DNA of 6,680 bases from Flavobacteriales bacterium (GTDB taxonomy: Bacteria > Bacteroidota > Bacteroidia > Flavobacteriales_D > Parvicellaceae), in NCBI GenBank assembly GCA_015488785.1, contig WFNC01000418.1, positions 1 through 6,680 of the forward strand. The letters are read 5' to 3'. The notes under the pieces are model-generated. The model was not told where the DNA came from. It saw only the letters and a program-made list of their open reading frames with translations, and ran no database searches. The translations under genes and the position numbers were made by a program. The first letter of the stretch is position 1. Each line of letters opens with the position of its first letter. Of the stretch, positions 1 through 6,156 are shown in pieces.

Positions 1-1220
1 ATATAAATTATTTAGCCCTTGTAGCTATCTTTGTTTTTAATGCTTTCTTTCAAGTTAATGCACAAAAAGAAGTTAGATTGGACTTAAAAGATAATTTAAA
101 AAAAGTTTCAATAATAGACTTAAAAAATGATGGAATAATAATAAGTATCTCAACTATCGATAAATTGGGTATAACCTCTAACGTTAGCTTTCAAGCTTAT
201 GACAAAGACCTTAACCATAAATGGACTATTAGTAATGACACTTTAAAATTCTTAATGTGGCTGGAAATTGATTTTTACCCTTCGGAAAATGGATACCCTC
301 TTTTTGCAAAAATAGGTAAAATAAACGCTGAAGGTGAATTTCAAGCTATAATGTCTGATTACGATTCTGGAGATGAGGAAGCTTATGAAAGAGTTGTACC
401 TACTCAAGGAAAAGGAGTTTTATTACTAACGAAAGATAAGTCTATAGATGACAAAAAAAACAATCACTATATTTTAAGAAAGTATAGTTCAAAAACAAGA
501 ATGCTTTTTGAGAAACGTTTTTCAATCGATAACACCACTAAATGGGAACAAGCATATTTTGATGAACATAATATTTTTTATCACCTAAACGATTTTAAAC
601 TTGATAAAAAATATGGAAAAAATAAAATGACTGTCAATTACGTAAGTGTTGATAATAAAGGTAATGTAATTAATACAATAATAAAATCTAGCTCTTTTCC
701 TATCAATAATTACAAAACATATTCTTCTATGAAATATATTTTTGACAATAAATCAGGAAATAATTATTTAAGCTATATAAACGAAAACAACTTTTATATA
801 GACTGTTTTGATATCGACGGAAATTTAAAGTGGACAAAGAAAAAACAATTTTCAAAAGATTTAATATTAAATAAAACACATAAAAATAGCTATACAGAGT
901 TAGAGGTATTAGATAACCAAATACTAGGTTTTAGATTAAAAATTGGAAAACAAAAACATTCTGATTTTTATTACTTTTCTAAAGAGACTGGAAAACTAAT
1001 AGATAAACAACATTCTAATAAGACTAATAGCCTAATTGAAAATTTTGTTATTACTCAAAACAAAGGTAAAATTGCTGATTACATTAGCGAAAAGTTAAAA
1101 GAATTACCCCAAGAGAAAAAAATAGAAACAGCAAAGTACTCTTATTTAGATCAAGGTGATCGCTTTTTAATCATACTCTACTCTGAAAATCAAATAACTG
1201 TTTCTTTTATAAAAAAATAA
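1..1220 (+). CDS. Secreted protein with propeller-like beta repeats, 5' end cut by the window
   Basis: The reading frame is open from base 3 to the TAA at 1218-1220. The first in-frame candidate start, TTG at 78, is unlikely to be real. Codons 3-62 upstream of it encode a hydrophobic segment (INYLALVAIFVFNAFFQ, then VNA) followed by Gln, which is a typical Bacteroidota signal peptide with predicted cleavage after the GCA at 60-62. The true start therefore lies a few codons left of the window. The mature part is about 386 residues and has no transmembrane helix. It contains repeated strand-turn-strand units of the kind 'aromatic, Asp, x, x, Gly/Asn, x, hydrophobic/Trp', at about 189-230, 468-521, 633-680, 792-842 and 966-1010. 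A weaker unit lies near 321-341, and the later spacing is about 53-58 residues. This resembles a beta-propeller of PQQ- or WD-like type, but no named family is recognised. A 6-base gap to the M48 peptidase gene suggests co-transcription. The role is unknown; a periplasmic or surface scaffold is possible. Confidence 0.8.
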   Translation, partial: INYLALVAIFVFNAFFQVNAQKEVRLDLKDNLKKVSIIDLKNDGIIISISTIDKLGITSNVSFQAYDKDLNHKWTISNDTLKFLMWLEIDFYPSENGYPLFAKIGKINAEGEFQAIMSDYDSGDEEAYERVVPTQGKGVLLLTKDKSIDDKKNNHYILRKYSSKTRMLFEKRFSIDNTTKWEQAYFDEHNIFYHLNDFKLDKKYGKNKMTVNYVSVDNKGNVINTIIKSSSFPINNYKTYSSMKYIFDNKSGNNYLSYINENNFYIDCFDIDGNLKWTKKKQFSKDLILNKTHKNSYTELEVLDNQILGFRLKIGKQKHSDFYYFSKETGKLIDKQHSNKTNSLIENFVITQNKGKIADYISEKLKELPQEKKIETAKYSYLDQGDRFLIILYSENQITVSFIKK

Positions 1221-1226
1221 AACTAA

Positions 1227-3431
1227 ATGAAAAATTACATAAGCATATTACTAAGCCTTTTTGTGCTAAACAATTACGCACAAGACTTTAACAACTACGT
1301 ACCTTTAGCATCATCAGGAGAAATACCTTCTGATTTTACGGCAAAAACGTTTGACAAAGTACAAAAAGACCTTGATGTAATCTTGGACAATGGCGACAGT
1401 TATAAAGATCGGGAGAATAAGACTAACTTTATATTAAAGTCTAATTACATGATAGACGAACTGCTTATGAGTGGTCGTATATTGTTTGGTGATCCTGTTT
1501 CAGATTATGTAAACAAAGTTGCTGATAAGTTATTAGAAAATGAACCTAAGTTGAGAAGTAAATTGCGCTTTTATTGTTTAAAATCGAACATTACCAATGC
1601 TTTTTCAACCAATCAAGGGATGATTTTTGTCACGCTAGGCTTAATTTCTCAATTAGAAAACGAAGCACAATTAGCACAAGTTTTGGCGCACGAAATTACG
1701 CATTACACAAAAAAACACGTTATAAATACCTTTTTAGAAACTTCTAGAATCAATCGTAATTCGGGGAATTACAAATACAATAATTACGACGACAACATTA
1801 TAAAATTGAGTAATTTCTCTAAATCATTAGAGTTTGAAGCGGATTCTTTAGGATATTTTAGATTAAAAGATGCGGGGTATAAAATAAAAGAAGCGCTAAG
1901 TGTTTTTGATATTTTACAGTTTTCTTACCTCCCTTTTGAAGAAGAAGTATTCCAATTTGATATGTTTGAAACTGATGTAGTAAAAATTCCAGAAGAATTT
2001 AAGCTAGATACGGTAATGCAAATTAACTTTATTGATGATTATGATGATTCGAAAAGTACGCATCCAAACATTAAAAAAAGGAGAAAAAAAATACAAAATT
2101 TAATTGCAAACGCCAAAGGAGGAAAAGTTTTTATACAATCCAAAGAAGAATTTATTAAAGTGAGAACTATTTGTAGATTCGAAAGTATAAGAATAAACAA
2201 TAAAGATGCTGCTTACGTGAAAGCGATTTACAATGCTCAAATCCTATTGAAGAAATATCCAGAAAGTGATTTTCTTAAAAGAAATATTCTTAAATCATTG
2301 TACGGACTTAGTAAATACAAACTAAACAATAAATATTATAAAATAGCGAAGGATTATGAAGATCACGAAGGCGAAATAAGTGCGGCATATTATTTATTCG
2401 AAAAACTAGAGGACGTTCAAATAGCTGCTCTAACAATTGAGAAACTAAATAATTACTATTTACAGCATAAAGAAGACGAATATATCAAATCATTGATGCT
2501 TAATTTAATTGAAGATTTAGTCCAAGAAGAAGACTATACCTTCAAAGAGTTTTATAAATTAAAGCATGAAGACGACTCTATTGGTTCAACAGATTCTACA
2601 GTTGTAGAAGAAGAAGTAAACATTGAAAAAATAGAAGGAAAATATGCCAAATTAAGAGCCATTCAAAAACAACAAGTTACAGAAGGTGTTATACAAACTG
2701 ATGGAAGTACAATTGGAGAGTCATTTCATCACGAATATTTATACAACGCTTCTAATAAAGATGAATTAAACCAATTCTTTGCTGATGCAATTAGCCATAA
2801 AAAAGAAGATTCTGACTCTAAATATGACGACTTAAGTTATTATGAAAAAAATAGATTAATAAAGAAAGAGCAAAAAGAAAAAAAGAAAAATGACAAGTTG
2901 AAAGACAAAAATATCTACGCTTATAAAGAAATGCAAACAGACAAGATTATTTTTGTCGATCCTGATTACTTTATTGCAGATTCTAAGCGAGGTCAGAAAT
3001 TAAAGAATGCAGAACAAAAGAAGTATGAACTCTATCAACAAATAGAAACTGTTGCTACCAAAGTAGGAATTGATTATGAAATACTGTCTCCTAAGGCATT
3101 TGAAGTATCAGAAGTTTCTAAATATAACGATTTGGCAACTATTAATAATTGGATAAGTGAAAAAATGATGCATTTTAATGTTATTGATGATTGGAATATG
3201 ATTGTTTTAGAATCGGATTACACCTCTTACCTAACACCAAAATATGGAACAAATACTTTTGTATATTCAGGAGTCTATCAAATAAACAAAACGACCTATT
3301 TGTATTATTTATGGTACGACTTAGAACAAGGAAAATTCTTATTGGAAAAAGTAATAGAATTGAACACCAAAGCAAAACAGGTGCACATTAATTCTCAATT
3401 ATATAATATTCTAAGTCAAGTAAAAAAATAG
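1227..3431 (+). CDS. Exported M48-family zinc metallopeptidase with TPR-like region and extra C-terminal domain
   Basis: The 734-residue product starts with a signal peptide, MKNYISILLSLFVLNNYA, with likely cleavage before Gln19, so it should act in the periplasm or at the outer membrane. The peptidase domain spans roughly residues 75-300. Its HEITH motif supplies zinc ligands His155 and His159 and catalytic Glu156. The EFEAD motif (202-206) supplies the third ligand, probably Glu202. STHP (His279, Pro280) followed by basic residues matches the THP-x-R element common at the end of M48 domains. All catalytic residues are present, so it is predicted to be active. Residues about 325-440 look helical and TPR-like (for example AQILLKKYPESDFLKR). 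A Glu-rich stretch follows, then a Lys-rich, probably coiled segment near 538-567, and then an alpha/beta domain from about 570 to the end that I do not recognise. Signal peptide, M48 and TPR-like helices in that order recall BepA, though this protein is much longer. The gene begins 6 bases after gene 1 and ends 2 bases before gene 3. Confidence 0.9.
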   Translation: MKNYISILLSLFVLNNYAQDFNNYVPLASSGEIPSDFTAKTFDKVQKDLDVILDNGDSYKDRENKTNFILKSNYMIDELLMSGRILFGDPVSDYVNKVADKLLENEPKLRSKLRFYCLKSNITNAFSTNQGMIFVTLGLISQLENEAQLAQVLAHEITHYTKKHVINTFLETSRINRNSGNYKYNNYDDNIIKLSNFSKSLEFEADSLGYFRLKDAGYKIKEALSVFDILQFSYLPFEEEVFQFDMFETDVVKIPEEFKLDTVMQINFIDDYDDSKSTHPNIKKRRKKIQNLIANAKGGKVFIQSKEEFIKVRTICRFESIRINNKDAAYVKAIYNAQILLKKYPESDFLKRNILKSLYGLSKYKLNNKYYKIAKDYEDHEGEISAAYYLFEKLEDVQIAALTIEKLNNYYLQHKEDEYIKSLMLNLIEDLVQEEDYTFKEFYKLKHEDDSIGSTDSTVVEEEVNIEKIEGKYAKLRAIQKQQVTEGVIQTDGSTIGESFHHEYLYNASNKDELNQFFADAISHKKEDSDSKYDDLSYYEKNRLIKKEQKEKKKNDKLKDKNIYAYKEMQTDKIIFVDPDYFIADSKRGQKLKNAEQKKYELYQQIETVATKVGIDYEILSPKAFEVSEVSKYNDLATINNWISEKMMHFNVIDDWNMIVLESDYTSYLTPKYGTNTFVYSGVYQINKTTYLYYLWYDLEQGKFLLEKVIELNTKAKQVHINSQLYNILSQVKK

Positions 3432-3433
3432 AC

Positions 3434-4297
3434 ATGAGGTGTTTAATTTTTTTCTTTTTTGCAACTCTGTCTTATAACTTAAATGCGCAAGTTCCTGGAT
3501 ATATGGGACATCGATTTTCTGTTGAGGGGGATGTAAATACATTATTCTCTCTTACGAAAGTTTTTAGAGGTCATAACTATAGAAGAATTTTAGCTACCAA
3601 TGAAGATGGTAAGAATCAAGGTCTAAATTTTGGAGATCAGACTTTTTACATTACTAAAAAAGAATCTAATATTTTACAGAATCCTTTTCTCTCATTTAAT
3701 TTGAACAGTTCAATAAATCTTAATTACTCTTTAAAGAAATACTTAGACATTAGCTTTAACATAAATTACACTAAAAGTAAACTAAAACTAAAAAATGATA
3801 GAGTAAATAGTAGGCATATATTCTTATATTCTAACGAATTTTTAGTTCCCTATCAGCTAATGGAATATAGTATAAACTTAAAATTTTATACAGGTGATTA
3901 TATCGCTCCAGTTGGAAACTATGTCCTTTTTGGTTTTGGTCTTGCTGAAGCTTCTAGTACTTATGTAATCAATTACTCTAGCACTTTATCCAAATATTCG
4001 AATGATTTAACTACTATTTATAGTGAAAAGGTTAATCAAAAAACGAAATTTTTAAAAGTAAATGCAGGATTTTTTAAGAAAAAATTTCTAACAGACAAAT
4101 TATATCTAGATTATGGTATTGCTTTTAATTTTTACTTTAATGGAGCAAATGATGTGCGATTGACTGAAAATGGACGAGATATTAAGACCGAAACAATAAA
4201 AGATGAAATAGACTTACATTATAGGTATAATGTAGGTCGTCATATATCAATCGACAATCGTTACAATTTTAAAATAGGCTTAGGAATAATACTTTAA
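3434..4297 (+). CDS. Predicted outer-membrane beta-barrel protein, array copy 1
   Basis: This 287-residue protein is the first of four tandem paralogues. Its signal peptide (MRCLIFFFFATLSYNLNA) differs from those of the other three, but the mature chain begins with the same QVPGYMGHRFSVEG at residues 19-32. The rest is rich in alternating polar and hydrophobic stretches suited to amphipathic strands, separated by Asn/Ser/Lys-rich loops (about 45-80, 120-135 and 180-205). Conserved blocks shared with the paralogues are NYSLKKYLD near 97-105, YIAPVGNY at 156-163, NAGFFKKKFLT near 210-220 and a C-terminal NVGRHISIDNRYNFKIGLG. A small barrel inserted in the outer membrane is the best reading; a periplasmic beta-sandwich is less likely. 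Only the structural type is predicted and no ligand or function is recognised. The ATG lies 2 bases after the stop of the M48 gene, which points to translational coupling. Compared with copies 2 and 3, its body resembles copy 4 more closely. Confidence 0.85.
   Translation: MRCLIFFFFATLSYNLNAQVPGYMGHRFSVEGDVNTLFSLTKVFRGHNYRRILATNEDGKNQGLNFGDQTFYITKKESNILQNPFLSFNLNSSINLNYSLKKYLDISFNINYTKSKLKLKNDRVNSRHIFLYSNEFLVPYQLMEYSINLKFYTGDYIAPVGNYVLFGFGLAEASSTYVINYSSTLSKYSNDLTTIYSEKVNQKTKFLKVNAGFFKKKFLTDKLYLDYGIAFNFYFNGANDVRLTENGRDIKTETIKDEIDLHYRYNVGRHISIDNRYNFKIGLGIIL
4265..4297 (+). repeat. 33-base direct repeat at the 3' end of array copy 1
   Basis: These bases encode the last residues (NFKIGLGIIL and stop) and are identical to 5147-5179 and 6015-6047. 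The match to copy 2 extends upstream to 42 bases (4256-4297 against 5138-5179). Identity at synonymous positions implies recent duplication or gene conversion. Confidence 0.9.
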
Positions 4298-4300
4298 AAA

Positions 4301-5179
4301 ATGAAACAAAAAATAATAACAACACTTTTAATTATTTTAATTTTCGGATTAAACTGTTACAGCCAAGTCCCTGGTTATATGGGGCATCGTTTTTCTGTTG
4401 AGGGAAATATAAATATTCTACCTTCATTTGTAAATGCAGCTAGAGGATATAATAGCGGCTATTCAAGCGCAGATTCAGATAATATTGATTATTATACTTC
4501 AAGTAATGGTTCTAATAACTACCCTACGTTTAGTATGAATTTTAGTAAATCATTTAGCGTCAACTATTCCATTCGAAAAAAAATAGACGTAGGATTAAGA
4601 GTCAATTATAGTAACGGTAATTATAAACTAATCGATAAAAGTGATATCAGTAATTATTCGAACTATCAACAAGCTATAGCATTTTCTATTCATTCTCAAT
4701 CCCAACTTCGTCCTTATCATTTGCTAGACTATAATCTTAATTTTAAATTTTATCTTGGTAATTATATCGCGCCAGTAGGTAATTATATTTTAGTTGGAAT
4801 TGGTATTATAGATGTAAGGAGTACTACAAAAATTAAATATTCAAAAAGAGATTATTCAGAGTATTATTACGAGGAAATCCAAGCTCCTACTAGTACAAAA
4901 TTAGTTGATTTGTCTGAAAAATTTATTAAAACAAGCGCAGGGTTTTATAGAAAAAAGTTTATAACAGAAAAAGTATATATTAACTCTGGTTTTGAATTTA
5001 ATTTTATCTTTCTTGGGTTGAGCGATCAAAGATTCTATGATATTGGAGGCTACAGCACAAATATTAGAACTAAAGGACTTGATGACTTGATAGACAAAAC
5101 ATATAGGTTGAATATAGGAAGACATCTAGCTATTGAAAATCGTTACAATTTTAAAATAGGCTTAGGAATAATACTTTAA
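4301..5179 (+). CDS. Predicted outer-membrane beta-barrel protein, array copy 2
   Basis: The product has 292 residues. Its signal peptide ends in IFGLNCYS before Gln22, followed by the shared QVPGYMGHRFSVEG (22-35). Cys19 is preceded by Leu-Asn, a poor lipobox, so cleavage by signal peptidase I before Gln22 is favoured over lipoprotein processing. The first variable loop (about 50-75) is rich in Ser, Asn, Tyr and Asp. Likely membrane strands include the blocks around FSVNYSIRKKID, LLDYNLNFKFYL, YIAPVGNY (155-162), TSAGFYRKKFIT, SGFEFNFIFLGLSDQRF and the C-terminal RYNFKIGLGIIL. It is closest to copy 3: both have ILPSFVNAAR, DVxSTTKIxY, FEFNFIFLGxSDQRF and DDLIDKTYR. The last 42 bases are identical to the last 42 of copy 1. 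Only 3 bases separate it from copy 1. No specific function is recognised. Confidence 0.85.
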   Translation: MKQKIITTLLIILIFGLNCYSQVPGYMGHRFSVEGNINILPSFVNAARGYNSGYSSADSDNIDYYTSSNGSNNYPTFSMNFSKSFSVNYSIRKKIDVGLRVNYSNGNYKLIDKSDISNYSNYQQAIAFSIHSQSQLRPYHLLDYNLNFKFYLGNYIAPVGNYILVGIGIIDVRSTTKIKYSKRDYSEYYYEEIQAPTSTKLVDLSEKFIKTSAGFYRKKFITEKVYINSGFEFNFIFLGLSDQRFYDIGGYSTNIRTKGLDDLIDKTYRLNIGRHLAIENRYNFKIGLGIIL

Positions 5180-5288
5180 ACAAATAATGCAAAAAACAAT
5201 AATTACAATTTTAATCACTTTAATTTTCGGATTAAACTGTTACAGTCAAGTTCCTGGTTATATGGGGCACCGGTTTTCTGTTGAGGGA
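5147..5288 (+). repeat. Gene-junction repeat: copy 2 end plus copy 3 start
   Basis: This 142-base unit covers the 3' end of copy 2, the 7-base gap, and the signal peptide and VPGYMGHRFSVEG region of copy 3. It matches 6015-6156 at an offset of 868 with only six mismatches counted by eye. Within 5147-5239 the only difference is base 5186 (A here, G at 6054). Confidence 0.88.
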
Positions 5289-6047
5289 GGTGTAAACATT
5301 TTACCTTCATTTGTAAATGCCGCTAGAAGATATAATGATTCTTATAATGATTCTTATAATGATTTTGATAAAACTTATTATTCTTCTTCAAATAATCAAC
5401 CTAAAAGGTATTCGAATTTTAGTATGAATTTTAGTAAGTCTTTAAGTATCAACTATTCTATTCGTAAAGGAATCGATGCCAATTTCAGAATTAATTATAG
5501 TAAAGGTAATTATAAATTAAAAAACAGAAGTAACATTAATAATTATGACAATATAAATAATACCTCTAATAAAATTCTTTCTGAACTGAAACTACGAACT
5601 TATCATTCATTAGACTATAATCTGAATTTTAAATTATATCTAAAAAATTATATAGCTCCTGTAGGAAATTATTTTTTAGTTGGTATAGGGATGATAGATG
5701 TAATGAGTACTACAAAAATTAACTACACACAAAGTCTTTACAGTGAGATTAAATCAGAAAACTCTAAATTAGTTAAGTTATCAGAAAAATTCTTTAAAAT
5801 AAATGCAGGTTTTTACAAAAAAAGATTTCTAACAGAAAAATTATACCTTAAAACGGGATTCGAATTTAACTTTATCTTTCTTGGAATGAGTGATCAAAGA
5901 TTCAATGATTTCTTTTCTTACAATAAACAAATTAAAACTTCAGACCTTGATGATTTAATAGACAAAACCTACAGATTTAATATAGGAAGGCACCTAGCAC
6001 TTGAAAATCGATTAAATTTTAAAATAGGCTTAGGAATAATACTTTAA
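5187..6047 (+). CDS. Predicted outer-membrane beta-barrel protein, array copy 3 with YNDS repeat loop
   Basis: The product has 286 residues and is the closest relative of copy 2. Its signal peptide, MQKTIITILITLIFGLNCYS, is followed by QVPGYMGHRFSVEG at 21-34. The first predicted loop carries three tandem tetrapeptides, YNDS-YNDS-YNDF (49-60), encoded by a 12-base DNA repeat; the same position in copy 2 is also low-complexity but not repetitive. Conserved blocks follow the same order as in copy 2: FSMNFSKSLSINYSIRKGID, SLDYNLNFKLYL, YIAPVGNY at 155-162, NAGFYKKRFLTEKLYL, FEFNFIFLGMSDQRF and a C-terminal RLNFKIGLGIIL. The alternating pattern fits outer-membrane strands with exposed loops. The start at 5187 is the only one that gives a full signal peptide; it lies 7 bases after the copy 2 stop and has no Shine-Dalgarno sequence, only an A-rich leader. 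Confidence 0.85.
   Translation: MQKTIITILITLIFGLNCYSQVPGYMGHRFSVEGGVNILPSFVNAARRYNDSYNDSYNDFDKTYYSSSNNQPKRYSNFSMNFSKSLSINYSIRKGIDANFRINYSKGNYKLKNRSNINNYDNINNTSNKILSELKLRTYHSLDYNLNFKLYLKNYIAPVGNYFLVGIGMIDVMSTTKINYTQSLYSEIKSENSKLVKLSEKFFKINAGFYKKRFLTEKLYLKTGFEFNFIFLGMSDQRFNDFFSYNKQIKTSDLDDLIDKTYRFNIGRHLALENRLNFKIGLGIIL
5331..5366 (+). repeat. 12-base tandem repeat, three units, encoding YNDS
   Basis: The unit TATAATGATTCT occurs twice exactly (5331-5342 and 5343-5354) and once with a single change (TATAATGATTTT, 5355-5366). It is in frame with copy 3, so gain or loss of units would lengthen or shorten a predicted loop without shifting the frame. Confidence 0.92.
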
Positions 6048-6156
6048 ACAAATGATGCAAAAAACAATAATTACAATTTTAATCACTTTAATTTTCGGAT
6101 TAAACTGCTACAGCCAAGTTCCTGGCTATATGGGACACCGATTTTCTGTTGAGGGA
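6015..6156 (+). repeat. Gene-junction repeat: copy 3 end plus copy 4 start
   Basis: This is the second copy of the junction unit at 5147-5288. The similarity drops soon after the GAGGGA at 6151-6156, where the coding sequences of copies 3 and 4 begin to diverge. Confidence 0.88.

Noticed and set aside
737..744. TATTTTTG, matching the Bacteroidota -7 promoter consensus TAnnTTTG
   Set aside because: It lies in the middle of gene 1, similar strings recur by chance in this AT-rich sequence, and no gene starts nearby.
3181..3391. Open frames on both strands inside the 3' part of the M48 gene (64 and 66 codons)
   Set aside because: They overlap a long, well-supported coding region, have no recognisable motif, and are the chance frames expected in such sequence.
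4355..4357. Cysteine in the LNCYS segment of copies 2-4 as a lipoprotein attachment site
   Set aside because: Asn directly before Cys is a poor lipobox, copy 1 has Ala in place of that segment, and cleavage before the Gln of QVPGYMG fits all four.
4901..5125. Minus-strand open frame of 74 codons inside array copy 2
   Set aside because: It lies wholly within a conserved paralogue whose + strand reading is supported by three related genes.
5147..5288. Junction repeats as a mobile element or attachment site
   Set aside because: The repeat is coding sequence on both sides of a normal gene boundary, with no transposase, terminal inverted repeats or target duplication.
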